A DNA stretch of 64,000 bases from Timema cristinae (lineage: Eukaryota; Arthropoda; Insecta; Phasmatodea; Timematidae). Positions 11,866 through 24,468 of this stretch are shown here, in pieces. The position numbers and the translations under genes were made by a program. The DNA lies in contig JBCFYV010011135.1 in NCBI GenBank assembly GCA_039000515.1, positions 32,455,876 through 32,519,875 on the forward strand, in the 5' to 3' direction. Position 1 is the stretch's first letter. Every line of letters begins with the position of its first letter. The notes beneath the pieces are model-generated. The model had not been told where the DNA came from, made no database searches, and saw nothing but the letters and a program-made list of their open reading frames with translations.

Positions 11866-12156
11866 GGTGACCTGGTGGTCTAGGGGGTAAGGTGTCAGAC
11901 TTCTGTGCTGGGGGTCTGGGGCTCAAACCCCGGTCACGGCACAAATTTATCTGATTACCAAACCCTTCCCTCACCTCTGACAAGACGTGTATTAATCACA
12001 ACTTGTGAATGTGTGGAATGCCAGGCCTCCACCGTGGTTCGGATTCCACGTTAAACTGTAGGTCCTTTATTTCATCTCACAATCACTCTACCATTACACA
12101 TTAGCGTAAGTGCGTATAGCCCGAACGGGTAGTAAGACGCGGTGATAATAATAATA
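11866..12156 (+). mobile_element. full-length type-2 SINE with target-site duplication
   Basis: tRNA-like head GGTGACCTGGTGGTCTAGG, body and shared tail ACCCGAACGGGTAGTAAG, then TAA repeats. It is flanked by the direct repeat ATATCAATTTA at 11855-11865 and 12157-12167, the signature of target-primed retroposition. Confidence 0.88.
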
Positions 12157-12167
12157 ATATCAATTTA

Positions 12168-12837
12168 GATTTCGAGGACAGCTTTTGTTCCATTAGAATG
12201 AAGTTTTTTTTTTTAATATTATGAACTGAAGTCAAAAATGAATAGTTAGTTTGTTAATTTAAGCTTTGAAAAATATGAAACTTTATTTTGAAACATAGAT
12301 TTTGTATGAGGAAAAAAAATTGTTATTTTAAAATATATTTTTATTCAAACTCAAACAAAGGAATATACATAGGTACAATCATATCACATTATGATCACTA
12401 AATAAATAAAAAAATACATAGCAGTAGTTGTGGTTTTTTTAAGTTAGAAAAAAACTATTGACTTTGAAATTTGAAGTTGATGCGCTAAAAACCGATTTTA
12501 AAATTATTATAAGATATTTTTAGGTAAACTCAAACAAAAGACAATACATTATTACCAGTAAATCCTTGCGAAACTTTCGCACAGTCAACCTTCCCCTCTC
12601 CCCCCCCCCCTTCTCCCAAAATGATATAGTCTTTTGTTGGGTTGTTGAAATTAGATACTCGGAGAAGTGTATACACAAAATAGCAAAGAGAGTTTATTAA
12701 TGTGAACATATTTACAATACCTCTTTGTATCCAATATTTGATGTCAGAATGCAATCATCTTGAATTTTTTGATTGTTGTTTTTGGTAATTGGTACAAAAA
12801 TATTGTTAGATTTAGTGACTTTTGAAAAGGATAAATA
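12168..12837. other. AT-rich non-coding stretch
   Basis: No gene seen. A short motif (AAACTCAAACAAA followed by a GGAATATACAT- or AGACAATACAT-like piece) occurs twice, near 12345 and 12525. A C-homopolymer lies near 12600. Confidence 0.4.
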
Positions 12838-13040
12838 CAGTAGCCTCGTGGCTTCTTTGGTGCTGACTGACTGCTCACAGTTGACTTCTGACAGTCAACA
12901 TTTAGGTACATACATAAATGTTGACAGCTGCTAAACACATGTTTTTGCAGATCATATGGCTCGGCGTAGGGATACATAATTTGGTCTGGTAACTTTTTAA
13001 AGCTTTTAGCTATCAGCTTTTTTGTAGAATTGTCTGTGAG
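12838..13040. mobile_element. palindromic TIR element, copy 1 (right end decayed)
   Basis: The left end CAGTAGCCTCGTGGCTTC continues TTTGGTGCTGACTGAC. The interior shares ATCATATGGCTCGGCG and ATACATAATTTGGTCTGG with copies at 22241-22455 and 60548-60774. The right inverted repeat is no longer recognisable. Confidence 0.65.
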
Positions 13041-13280
13041 TAAATACAGCATTTGGCAAGTACAATCCAGCTGTTTGAAGCGTCTGTCACTGAGACTTAT
13101 TGAAAACATAAATAATATATGGGTTTTTCTTTTAACTTAAATTTTTAACAAACAATGTGTTTTAACGTAAACTGGGTATGCTATGTCAGAGGTCGGTAAA
13201 AGATCCTATCCACTGATATCTTATTCATAGCTGTAGGCTTTGTATTAATTAGTTGAGAAAAAGGGATGTTGACAACAGAA

Positions 13281-13769
13281 ATCTATACTTATAAAATAAC
13301 ATGTCCTGACTGACTGACTGACTGACTGATTCATCATCGCCGAGCGCAAACTATCAAGGCTACAAGCATGAAATTCGGACTGTATATTCATTTTGTTATG
13401 TAGGCACCCACTAAGAAAGGATTTTAGAAAATTCCACCCCAAAGGGGTCAAAATAGGGGATGATAATATGTATGATAATATGTATGAAAGTCCGTCATTT
13501 TGAAAGTTACATAAACAAAATTTTGTATTTCGATTATTGACGTAAAACAAATAAATACGTGTTTCAGGAATTTTGGAAATTTTATTTAATAAGGGATGAA
13601 AAAGGGGGTGAAAGTTTGTATCGGACTTGCATTATTTTTGATCTGAGGTCAAGTTATGGTCATCAACGTAACGTAATATTTTAAATTAATCTGTAAATAC
13701 ATATGTATATTTTCGTATTTGTATATAATCAACTTCCACGCGACTAAAGCCGCGGGCAACAGCTATATA
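13281..13769 (-). mobile_element. interspersed repeat, inverted partner of 14799-15288
   Basis: About 490 bp, nearly identical in reverse complement to 14799-15288, from the CCCGCGGCTTTAGTCGCG end to a run of GACT repeats and TATAAGTATAGAT. No terminal inverted repeats within the unit; it resembles a retroposon 3' end, family not assigned. Confidence 0.75.
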
Positions 13770-13924
13770 GTAATATATAAGATAATCATATTCATATTAT
13801 AATAGCAGTATTTTTTTTAAGTTATGAATAAAAATGTATCCCTGCGCCTAATGGGTAATCTGCCATTGTACTTATTGCTGACCAAAGGCACAAGCTGTGT
13901 TAATTATTATTATTATTATTATTA

Positions 13925-14162
13925 TCACTGCATCTTACTGCTCATTCGTCTTATACACTTTGTACTAATTATTATTATGCGTTAGAGATGAAGAAGGTTG
14001 AATTTAGAAAGAGTGTAACCACATTTTCATAGAGATAGAGAGTGGGGAAACCATTTAGGGAAAATAAAAACACCCCGCCGGGATTGAACTCCGATCTCCC
14101 TGTCATCAGATGTCTAATCTATTGTGAAAATAGCGCCTTATATTATGCGGCCACCGAAGTGG
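13925..14162 (-). mobile_element. type-1 SINE, diverged
   Basis: Minus strand: CCACTTCGGTGGCCGCA head, box B-like GGAGTTCAATCC, an AAATGGTTTCCCCACTCTC body and a degraded tail next to an ATT microsatellite (13904-13924). Confidence 0.7.
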
Positions 14163-14189
14163 AGGATATTATAATTTCTGATGCTGTTA

Positions 14190-14360
14190 GTGTTAGTTAT
14201 TTAGTTTAGTCGTCCTTTTTTAGATTCAATGGCTTACACACTAACTTAACCTAGGACAGCATTTCTAATACTCCACATAGATATATACTAATTGGATAAC
14301 AGGACTTACGAACTAGCTTAACCTAGGACAGCACGCCTATAGCTCCTAGATATTGACTGA
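14190..14360 (-). repeat. diverged pair of the 85-bp minisatellite unit
   Basis: Two imperfect units read on the minus strand as GTGCTGTCCTAGGTTAAGCT and related sequence, matching the 33016-33640 array. Dispersed relatives of that unit. Confidence 0.55.
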
Positions 14361-14374
14361 TTTAATAGCAAAAA

Positions 14375-14510
14375 ACCGTGGTTCGGATCCCACGTTAAAC
14401 TGTAGGTCCTCCATTTCATCTCACAATCACCCTACCATTACACATTAGCGTAAGTGCGTATAACCCGAACGGGTAGTAAGACGCGATGATGATAATAATA
14501 ATAATAATAA
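14375..14510 (+). mobile_element. 5'-truncated type-2 SINE
   Basis: Only the 3' half of the type-2 SINE is present, from CCGTGGTTCGGATCCCACG to the shared tail and TAA repeats. It is flanked by the direct repeat TAATAGCAAAAA. Truncation at the 5' end with an intact target duplication fits reverse transcription priming from the 3' tail. Confidence 0.8.
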
Positions 14511-14798
14511 TAGCAAAAAGCACTTTTATAATAATACATGATTATAATGGTCCAAGATTCGAACCAGGGTCTTGTAGACTCGCGTATCGACACTGTGGAT
14601 CATTCAGTTAGCACAGTTGAATGAAAAAACTCCTCCTCAAATTCTTCGTCAATTTAAGCTCGTTATGTAAGTGTGTATGACCAAGTGAGTCTGCGGAGGA
14701 TCACTACTGGTTATACCCACATAAAAACATGGAACACTAAGTACAGTCTCAACCGAAACAAGTGACACCACAAAATCGTACATGTTTTATTTCTAACT

Positions 14799-15288
14799 AG
14801 ATAGCTGTTGCCCGCGGCTTTGCTCGCGTGGAAGTTGATTATATACAAATACGAAAATATACATATGTATTTACAGATTAATTTAAAATATTACGTTACG
14901 TTGATGACCATAACTTGACCTCAGAACAAAAATAATGCAAGTCCGATACAAACTTTCACCCCCTTTTTCATCCCTTATTAAATAAATTTCCAAAATTCCT
15001 GAAACACGTATTTATTTGTTTTACGTCAATAACCGAAATACAAAATTTTGTTTATGTAACTTTCAAAATGACGGACTTTCATACATATTATCATCCCCTA
15101 TTTTGACCCCTTTGGGGTGGAATTTTCTAAAATCCTTTCTTAGTGGGTGCCTACATAACCAAATGAATATACAGTCCGAATTTCATGCTTGTAGCCTTGA
15201 TAGTTTGCGCTCGGCGATGATGAATCAGTCAGTCAGTCAGTCAATCAGTCAGTCAATCAGGACATGTTATTTTATAAGTATAGATAGT
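14799..15288 (+). mobile_element. interspersed repeat, inverted partner of 13281-13769
   Basis: Starts ATAGCTGTTGCCCGCGGC and ends in CAGTCAGTCAGTCA repeats plus TATAAGTATAGAT. Near-identity with the reverse complement 1 kb to the left suggests a recent shared origin. Confidence 0.75.
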
Positions 15289-15293
15289 AGTAT

Positions 15294-15553
15294 TAGCACC
15301 GAATCTTACTAACCGTTCGGGTAATACGCACTTACGCTAATGTGTAATGGTAGGGTGATTGTGAGATGAAATGGAGGACCTACAGTTTAACGTGGGATCC
15401 GAACCAAGGTGGAGGCCTGGCATTCCCCACATTCACAAGATGTCTTGTCAGAGGTGAAGGAAGGGTTTGGTAATCAGATAAATCTGTGCCGGGACCGAGG
15501 ATTGAACCCTGGATCCCTAGCGCAGAAGTATACCCCTAGACCGCCAGGTCACC
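15294..15553 (-). mobile_element. type-2 SINE
   Basis: Minus-strand copy running from the shared tail (TTACTAACCGTTCGGGTAAT on plus) to the head ending CCAGGTCACC on plus. Box B and the CCGTGGTTCGGAT-like body are present. Confidence 0.85.
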
Positions 15554-15839
15554 TTTTTATAATAGTCTCATGTAATCAGGAACAACAATTTTTTTAAATT
15601 CGCCATCAGTTAACTACTTTTAGTAATATATTTTTTGCCTGGAATTAATATAATTTTTTTTAATAATTACTATCGTTTTTATTTTAATGTTTTTTGGGAT
15701 AGTACATTTTCTTTTGAAATTCCACGCAAATTATTATAATCGCTATGTTTTTTAAAATTAAGGTTAGAGACCGGCTTTTTTGTTCTCTTTGTCGACGCTC
15801 CTTGCTTTCTAATATAGAGGTCCCAGTGGTCCCATAGAT

Positions 15840-16190
15840 ATTTCACTCGAAGGGGATTTGTGTCTTTGATCCGCTTCAGTACACGCGTGGTCAGGGTATG
15901 GCCAGAATGGAGCGCGTGCTCGAACCGGAACCGTCTAGTTTACAGGCGCTGGGCAATATTATTGTATGTTGGTTCATTGAGTGCTGGGAAAACTTATCAT
16001 GTTGACATTTTTATTATTTAGATAGGTTTGGCATATATCAAAGTAGGCCTTTACAATGAGAATCACTATTAGCGTGGAGAGAGGATGAGAAAACCACAAC
16101 AATAAATCACTCTTCAAAACCACCCACAGTTCACTGAGCCAAGATTCGAACCTTTGCCTCCTCGTCAAGAACTATCGAGAGCTACTCTTG
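15840..16190 (-). mobile_element. type-3 tRNA-derived element
   Basis: Minus strand: a tRNA-like head with box B AGGTTCGAATCTTGGC, then a body (CTTTGATATATGCC, CCCAGCACTCAATGAACC, CGCCTGTAAACTAGAC). The same head and body occur on plus at 30590-31300. Confidence 0.65.
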
Positions 16191-16194
16191 CAGT

Positions 16195-16385
16195 TGACTA
16201 CACTGACCAAGATGAGGAGATAAGGGTTCGAATCAGGTCGGGGTGGTTGTTCCGATTTACCTTTATGCAAATGCGGGTACATTTCCTCTAAATATAACCG
16301 TACTAATCCCTAAAACCATAAGCGTAATTAGTATATGATCGTATAACCTGAACGGATAGTAAGATGTGGTAATAAAAAAAATTGG
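16195..16385 (+). mobile_element. type-1 SINE, diverged
   Basis: Box B-like GGGTTCGAATCAGGTCGGG, body AAATGCGGGTACATTTCCTC, and the tail ACCTGAACGGATAGTAAG, a degraded form of the tail shared by types 1 and 2. Confidence 0.75.
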
Positions 16386-18420
16386 CTTAAAATAAGTTTA
16401 AGTCTTCTACTAACATCATCATCATCATATCGAACTGAAGTAACCGCACCTATATTGTGCCCCAACCCCAGAAGACGGTTCTATATCCACCACTGCCGAT
16501 AAAAAAAATGAGGAATATTAACCAGGAAATCCTGTGGCATACACTTTAGAAAAAAAAACTAGCCTCAATTTTTATTTGTTTAGAAAAACTATTGTACATT
16601 ATAATTCATCATGTAAAACACTCCCCAACAAAATAGTTAAAAAAGTTTTTGAAAAATTTCAAAATTCCAAAAATCCAGTCATTTTTAAACGGCCAATAGT
16701 TTTAATGTTAGAATCAAAATTCTAATTTTATCTCGAGGTATGACTCTAAAACATCTTAAATATCAAATTTGAACAAAATCCTCCAAACAATTTCGACTGT
16801 CATTACAGTTACAAACCGAATTGTATAACCCTGTTTTTTTTAAGTTTGTGGCCAAAGGAAACGTAAAGATTTTTCATAATCTAGTGGTAGAAAATACGAT
16901 CACACTACTCCACCTATATGAGAAAGTGAAAAAAAAACTCACCGCAAAAAAGAAGTTAAAGAAGAACATAAGATACTTGATACACGATATTCCACAATTC
17001 ATCTTGAAAAGTTTTTATTTTTTATTTTATTAACGTAAATATAATATCCGAACACAACTCAAGTTAAAAAAAAAAAGGAGTAACTTGTCACCAAGGCTAG
17101 CTTCGTAACACCACCCTGTGTCGTAACTGGTGTTAAAATAGATAACTCTGTCGTTTGTTTGAATCGTTATCTATTAAATTCATAAACCATATCAAGCGCA
17201 CATAGATAAGCTGAAGAAAAGGAATGGTTTTTTCTCTTTGACTGTTTCATTTTGCGACTTAGGTTATTAACGAATTGAGTTCATTAGACACTGAGAATAA
17301 CATTTTTTTTTATTGTATGGCATCTTGCAAGAAATTTAGCATAGGTGTGTGTAAGGGTGCTATCTTGTGAAATATAAACAATGCCTCCGCCCATTTCAGC
17401 AACATCGACCAGATAAGGAAGCCGATGTCTGCTTTACCTGGGTGTGTGTCATTAGCTGGGATTATCTGACACTACCTCGACCGGGCTAAATAATGCATGA
17501 TAAGGCAAAAAATAATCATATATACATACATACCCAATCATCTTTTCCCTTGAGGGGTAGGAAGACACTGCATATAGCTCTAAAAACCACAACTCCGTAC
17601 TTAATCCATCTTCCTAACTTCTCCACACCTCCCTATCCTTACATACTCCCTTCAACATCCATACACCGAGTCATACATGCTCTTTTATTATTAAAACTCT
17701 TAATGTTTTCTATTTTCCATACATTCGTCTACAATATTTAGTGATACCGGTTTGTGATTATGCGAATGTGAACTCATGCATTCTTTACTGTGCATTTGGT
17801 ATCACGCGTCTATGAGGATCTGATTATATGTATTTCTTAGTGTGAGATTACTTATTGGTTATCTGTTGAAATTAGTAATATTTAATGTTGAACACGATTT
17901 ATTTTATTAATTTCATTTCAATATTGTTAAATTAATATTTAAATGATAAAGTTTTTTTTTGTTCGCTTATGAAACTATGTGGAGAGACCGAATATTTTAT
18001 AGACTGAGATTTTCTCTATAGATTACTATTTTTTTTTGTATATTACAATGTTCTGTCGAATAATATGCGCACAAGCTGCTTATATATGACCTACCCCTTG
18101 CTTCTTGTACCCCTTGTCACTAGTGTTAAAACTAACTAATAGAATAGCTCCTGGAAACTTGATGTTGTGAAGGCTAGCTTCCTATTGGGGAAAGGCATCC
18201 AGCACATATCTGATTTTCAAATATAACGAAGAGATTTTTATTAAAGAAAGAAAGTTTTAAGACGTATTATATTGAAATTACTTCTGAAAACGCTTGATCA
18301 TCCATGGATGAAGTATTAGAAGGAAAATTTATATAAAGTTCTTTAAAGAAAAATACACTTCATCCATGACGTTTTAAATCAATGAGAGAGGTCCAAAACA
18401 GTATCATTACAAACATTTAA
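16386..18420. other. non-coding stretch
   Basis: No gene or named repeat recognised. A CATCATCATCAT tract at 16418 may be the 3' end of a minus-strand non-LTR fragment with a GAT-repeat tail, as elsewhere in the window. Confidence 0.4.
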
Positions 18421-18705
18421 CTACGTCTTACATGGCCTACCCCTTCTTTTTGATCCACACACTCTACCTTCATATATTTTCTCCATCACTAGCTCCACAA
18501 TCATCCTCTCAACTCTTCTTTCCCCTTTACTTGTTGTATTCCCTTTCAAACCACACTCCTTCAGCTCCCATTCATTACTGACTCTGTCCACACGAGTTTT
18601 TCCACAAACATTTCTTAGATATTTAATTCCAGCCGAATTCACCTTGTGTAAATAATGATCAATATTTGTAATCAATCTTACGATTAATTTGCTGCAATTA
18701 CCCAC
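18421..18705 (-). mobile_element. non-LTR retrotransposon C-terminal fragment
   Basis: A minus-strand frame encodes IKYLRNVCGKTRVDRVSNE, then EKIYEGRVCG and RRGRPCKT. This is the C-terminal region typical of non-LTR element ORF2 (RVxNE ... EGRVxGxRxRGRPxKxW). A small indel replaces the WxGHxxRM block. Fragment only; it differs from the RWYGHVMRM family at 42.6-56 kb. Confidence 0.75.
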
Positions 18706-21189
18706 TCTAAATAAATGTGTAAAGGTAAACTTTTATTTGGTGTTTTTTTACTTAACTGTAATATCAAGTTAAAAACATTTTTCTTGTGGGAGGTATTTGT
18801 ATAAATAAAATAACCTTATAATTGATTAAAAACTAGTTTAATATTAAATATTTTTACAAAAATAATATTTATAACGCTATATTAGTGTACATAATAACCA
18901 TCGCCAAATTTGAGTAAAATCTCGAGCCTATTAACCCCCCCCCCTTTCCCCTCCATAGTAGTTGTCACGCAAATGTTATTTGGCAATCCATTCTTTTTCG
19001 AGCCCAAAGCCTTGAACCCCACATACAAATTTGTATTGAAACATTAGTTTTGAAAGAAAGAAATGCAAAATGTCCAAATAGAATATTTATAATGAAAACC
19101 TATTAGGCCTAGCATTGTGATAGGCCCACAATTTGTTTGCACTTTGCTGACACCTTGAAAGTAACAACGTTATAATATTTTGATATGCAATATAACTCTT
19201 GTAGGCCTGCTTTAATTTAATGGCAATGACATCAAAGATAACTTTGAAAGTTTTTTGATTTCAGTCACAGATAAAGATAACAAGCTCGTTGCAAAGAGGT
19301 TAAGGAAGGAATGAGGATGGAAGCAATTATTGTATCTTTGTGTGGGTGACGGTTGTAAAATGGACTCGTATTACAAGATTGCACATCACAATTTACAACA
19401 TTTACTGCAACAATAGACTTATTACTGCTAGACTAGTCATTAAATTTACTTCTAACAATACACCAATATAATATAGTATTTAACCATAGACTTAATACAA
19501 CTAGATTGTGAATAAAATCTACCGTCAACAAGCTAATAATATATATTGCAACTATGGACTTATTACTACTAGACTAAGCATCAAACCAGTCAGAATATTC
19601 CAGATTGTAGTATATTCTATCTTCAAATGACTTCAAACACACGACTATGTTTAGTTAATTTCCAGACAAGGACAATTGCTAGTAATGTATGGTCTAGGAG
19701 TAATAAGTGCATTGGCTGGGGACAGTGCCATCAGCTTTAAGGGTGTCGTATGACCTTCATATCGTCAAGTGACCCAGGGGTGAGTTGTGTTGTTTAATTG
19801 TGTATGATGCTTTAGGTTAGTTTTATTTGGCATCATTGACCATCGTTCACCAAATATATATATATAAATATATATAATATATATATATATATAAATATAT
19901 ATATAATAAACATTAATATTTTACATCGTTATTAAAAAATCTTATGGCTTTAAAAGTGTATGTTATTATATTTTATAACAATAACAAATCTCTGAGTATA
20001 TCCTAAGCCATAATCGACTTGGACTGGGGGGGGGGGAGTCACATTTGTTCAGGGCAAGGTCAATAATACATGTAGGTCAAGACGATTGCGTTTACCTTGT
20101 ATTATGAACCAAAGATTATAAAATAAGGAGCATGACGTCATAAATGCCTCAACCAGTCAGTCCACACAAGCTGGCGTGAAGATGATGGCTTCGATGTAGC
20201 CAAAACATGGAATGTCTTCACTCGTTGCAAATGTAACCATTTTGTGTTTTATCACAACCGGAAATGCAAGAATATCTTTTGTTTCCGAGATGAATACATC
20301 CTCGATCACAACGATGACGTCACGTTCTATCCAATATTATCTACCCTGCTGAGTGGAGACTTTGCTTACCTGTTACATCACGGCAAGTCAAGATAGGATT
20401 TCCCGTGTTAGCGAATTTACGTTTTATTCGTCTAGTTTTAAAGATGTAACATTGAAACAAAAACCATAATTTTTTTTTAATAATTCTTAAAAATAATTAT
20501 ACAGTGACACACAACGATTATTTTCATCTTTAAGTAGTTTTGATGTAAACTTTTTTTTATTAATCATCTAAAACTTAGGTTATTTGATTTGGTCATGAAA
20601 ATGCCCTGTAGGAGTCTTCCTGCCAGGATGTGGATTAAAAAAAGTTCCTGGAAGCAGATGTCTATCTAGAATAGGAAACGAGGAAAAGGTAATTTTATAA
20701 AAACAAGTCAAGATTTTCAAACGCCAAATAGTCTAGTTCCTGTGTAAACTCGTCAGAGGAACAGGGGAAGTGACCTCTCAGGGTTATCTGCTCATTTTAT
20801 TCCTTCTATTTGCAATCCGCTTCGCAAAATATCTTCGAGATCTCCAAGTAGGCAACGTCGTTAATACTAATAGAACGGGCTGATTTCTGGAAGACTACGG
20901 AGGACGATGGATGCCCCCTTTGGGTTAATCTCTGACGTCACGTGCTGTCCGTGACGTGTCTCTGACCGTCATGCTTTGCTCCTGCGCTTCTCGTGTTCGA
21001 TGGTGTTGCAGAAGCAACATGAGCAAAAAACGCCACCCATCTGGATCAACAAACAGTTAAATGATCACCATGTGAGTTTATCAAACATCTAAAGAACAGA
21101 TAAACAAAATATTCGTCTAAAAAATGGGACGATTGAACCTGGGGGGGGGGGGGAACATTGCCCCCACGGGGAACTAATCTACCCCCAGA
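18706..21189. other. AT-rich non-coding stretch
   Basis: No gene recognised. It holds a TA microsatellite (about 19854-19912) and, at 19370-19620, diverged copies of the 56-bp unit of the 27840-28600 array (GACTTATTACTACTAGACT). A hydrophobic plus-strand frame at 20782-20880 was considered and rejected. Confidence 0.4.
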
Positions 21190-21690
21190 GTCAAAATAAC
21201 TTTTAGATGCATTCAATTTTCTAAAAATTTGACGCAGAAGACCACCTCAAATATTTTATAAGTGCATGTAATTTAAAAAGAATTATCACGCGGTGACCAC
21301 TCCAAATATTTTCTGGAAGAATTTAATTTTCAAACTTTTGTCAGTGGAAGATTCCTTCAAATAACCTACTAAAGGCCTCAAACATTTCGGAAAAAATCGA
21401 GGTGAGGCATACTATAATAATAGCATATAAAGGCATCCAAATTTCAAAAATTTCTTGTGGAGGACCATTTTAAAAAACATATAAAGGATTATTTTTTTCT
21501 ATTCAAAATATCTTATAAAGAAATCCAATGTTAACAAAAGAGAGACCAATACAAAAAACTTTTCAAAGTATTCAAAGTTTTTTTTTAACGTTGCCAAATT
21601 GCTTATAAAAATAATCGGATTCTCAAAAATTGAAGAGAAGGACAACTCCAAAAAGCTTTTAGGGATATCCTATTTTCAAACATGTAATAG
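21190..21690 (+). repeat. strongly diverged tandem repeats
   Basis: Roughly 60-70 bp units with TTTTAGATGCATTCAATTTT, AAATTT and GGACCA-like pieces recurring six to eight times with many changes. A related block lies at 36740-37100. Confidence 0.5.
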
Positions 21691-22240
21691 GGTGTGTGGG
21701 TATTGGGAGGGAGAGTATCAGAGCGTTTAAATATCGGTGCAGTCTCTGAGCAACCACGGAATGTCGAGCAGGGTTTGATATTAGCTGAAAATGCAGCTTT
21801 TAAACTCATTACATAGAGAAAATTGGATCCACGAAATAAACGAACAACGAGAAGATAATGGAGAATTTTATCATTTATGTGAAATACTTCGAAAAGATTC
21901 AACTAAATTTTTTAATGTTCTATTATCTTTATCTTTCTGCCAAAGAGCAATCCTGCTGTTAACTTCAGAAATCAGTATTTCACCATACATTTAGTTAAAA
22001 TCACTTTATTATATTAAATATAACGCGCAGAAATTTTTAATGCCATTCGCCTCAACCAGTCTCAAAACACAAAGAGAATTATCCGCTTTGCAACCATCTT
22101 TGCTAAATACGTCTCTCTCCTCTCTGCACCGCTGTCAGCTGCGCTCTCTGTAAGGCCGTCGCCATTTCTCTTTGTTTGTTTGAATGGTAATCTCTGCTCT
22201 GCTACCAATGTTGTGAGTGTCAGTGGCCTTAGCATTTGTG

Positions 22241-22455
22241 CAGTAGCCCATGGCTTCTTTGGCGCTGACATTTGACGCTTTGAAAAGTTACCAGACCAAA
22301 TTATGTATCCTTAGGCCGAACCATATGATCTGCAAAAACATGTGTTTAGCAGGCGTCACTTCTGACAGTCAAAATTTAGGTATATACCTAAATGTTGACT
22401 GTAAGAAGTCAGCTCTGAGGTGTCAGTCAGCACCAAAGAAGTCATGGGGCTACTG
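22241..22455. mobile_element. palindromic TIR element, copy 2 (most complete)
   Basis: The left end CAGTAGCCCATGGCTTCTTT and the right end (AAAGAAGTCATGGGGCTACTG) are inverted repeats of about 30 bp. Length about 215 bp with no coding capacity: a non-autonomous DNA element. Copies at 12838 and 60548. Confidence 0.8.
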
Positions 22456-22599
22456 TAGTAAAGCTCGGCTTAAGTTCAAAAGGTTTTATTAAATAATTTA
22501 TTTGCAAATCTACGTATAAAGACCTTTTTTTTTAAATACCTCAAGCACATTTATATGACAACGGAAACCAAACTAACGTATATTATACTTAGATAATTA

Positions 22600-22803
22600 A
22601 GTTAATGTGTTAGAAATTAGGAAAATCTAATTCAGAGTAAATATAATCACATTTTATTGGAGAGTGAGATTGGAAAATCATTTAGGGCATAGACTACCCT
22701 TAGTTAATATGACTGAATTTCAAACCCCGACCTCATTTCATCGGGAGTCCAGTCTATTGTGAGAGGAACGTCTTAGACCAAGTGGCCACCGAAGCGGGTA
22801 GTT
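22600..22803 (-). mobile_element. type-1 SINE, 3' tail missing
   Basis: Minus strand: ACCCGCTTCGGTGGCCAC head, GAGGTCGGGGTTTGAAATTC box B region, and a TTTTCCAATCTCACTC body. The usual tail is not recognisable. Confidence 0.7.
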
Positions 22804-23908
22804 TGTTGTGTAACCTTGTTACAACACGTAAAGGAGAGGTTTGAATTATGCCTAGACTATGTGAGTATGTTCCAGAACAGTGCTACCCCCCCCCCCCATT
22901 ACCCCTCTACCCATCCTTGCCTCCCGCGCTTTGAGAAACACATGACCCCAAGTGTGTGTATTATAATTGCAGAACTCTCTAGTATCAGTACACATTGCAC
23001 TACGATCGCTAGGTGAGGCACTTTTGGTCTTGGATAGATTTAACTTTGTTTATTTCTAAATTCAGTTTGGCATTAATCATTCAAAATTACTGTTTGGGGT
23101 GTTATACTATAAATTGAATCTTTATTTATCCATACAGGGTCTTCTGAATTTCTCTTAAAGACTATGGCTAAACGTAATACTGTTACACGGTTGGACCCAA
23201 ACCATTTGTCTGATAGAGAAACTCTGTTATCAGCGGATGAGTTTACGTTTTAGAGCATCGCCATTTTAGGTCCTGTGTTGCATTGGGCTGTATTATATTG
23301 TAATTTCCTAAAACCCTATGTTTTAAGATTATGCCACGTGTTATTAATGGGAAGTTTATTTGTTATTCTTTGTTGGTTAAATCAGGTGCCGCGAGTTGGC
23401 GTGCTTATTCTTTTTAACTCTAATTGAAATGTTTAAGGTTAGTTTTCCTAACTATAACGAATGTTTCTATTTTTGTTGTATATTTCTATTATGCCCGTTC
23501 ATTTCTGTTAAGATATTCTATTATCTAAAACATTTGTCTATTACCCTGATAAATTGAAGTAGCCGATGGCGACTAGCTAATATACTTTTGATATTACCAT
23601 AGTCCAGGATTTCTATCGCCATCCTCCATTATTATTGTTATCTTTACCAGATTTGTGTGAAGGTCAATTTAACCGTAATTATTTGAATTGTTCGTTTGGC
23701 CATTTATGAACTTAGGGAAGCGTCCCGCATTTTTATTGTGTTATTATTACTCTTCGGCCATTGTGTATGGATACAGCGCCTAACGCTGAGCATGCCTCTC
23801 TCTCTCATAGAGCCTTTTTGTCATTTTGTTGAATAAAAATAAAACACTCTTGTAACCAACCTGTCTGTTATTTATGGGTATAAGAGTACATAAATAGGGG
23901 AATAAAGT
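22804..23908. other. non-coding stretch, possibly retroelement-derived
   Basis: No gene recognised. A 33-codon plus-strand frame at 23164-23253 (MAKRNTVTRLDPNHLSDRE...) and AATAAA signals near 23830 are not enough to assign it. Confidence 0.3.
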
Positions 23909-24172
23909 TACTACCCGCTTCGGTGGCCGCATGGTCTAAGGCGTCACTCTCACAATAGACTATACTCTCGATGACAATAAGTTCAGGGTTCAAATCCGTG
24001 TCGGGTGTACTGAAGGTGGTCTTTCCCCTAAATCGTTTTCCACTTTCTCTTCCCGTAAATGCAGGTACCGTTCCTCTAAATTCAACCTTACTGATCCCTA
24101 AACAAACTAGCATAATTAGCACATAAGCGTATATGAAAACCGAATGGGTAGTAAGACGTGGTGATAAAAAAA
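23909..24172 (+). mobile_element. type-1 SINE
   Basis: Head ACCCGCTTCGGTGGCCGC, box B GGGTTCAAATCCG, the AAATCGTTTTCCACTTTC body, the tail AACCGAATGGGTAGTAAG, then A-rich sequence. It ends about 80 bp from tetraspanin B exon 4. Confidence 0.8.
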
Positions 24173-24252
24173 TTGTTTTCCGTTGACTTGTACTGAATTC
24201 AGTACTGGATTAAGTACACCCACCAACATCGTCATCGTGTCACACCCTTCAC

Positions 24253-24468
24253 CTGTATCAGAACAGCCGCCACTGCGGCGAGTGAGGTCTCTAGGATCCT
24301 CGCCTCCAGGAACCCCGTGAGTCTCGACAAGCACCCCGTCTGGTGGACGTGAGTACAACCACCCCCGGCGTGCTGGGGACTCGAGGACGCCGTGTCGTCG
24401 CAACATGACCACGGCATGACACCGTGACGCCGGTAGTCCGCCGGCCCGTCCGTTCCACAGCACAGCAG
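24253..24468 (-). CDS. tetraspanin B exon 4 (large loop, start of TM4)
   Basis: A pyrimidine-rich tract and CCTGCAG acceptor, 72 codons from [12 protein letters not shown] to [11 protein letters not shown], donor CAG/GTGAAG. WSCC, GGC and TGC complete a six-cysteine loop like that of block A exon 4 (70 codons). Confidence 0.88.

Noticed and set aside
20782..20880. Hydrophobic plus-strand stretch (LLILFLLFAIRFAKY) as a possible tetraspanin last exon
   Set aside because: It is on the opposite strand to the tetraspanin locus and has no partner exons; probably chance.
23164..23253. Small plus-strand gene MAKRNTVTRLDPNH...
   Set aside because: Too short, no homology recognised, and surrounded by sequence with retroelement-like features.
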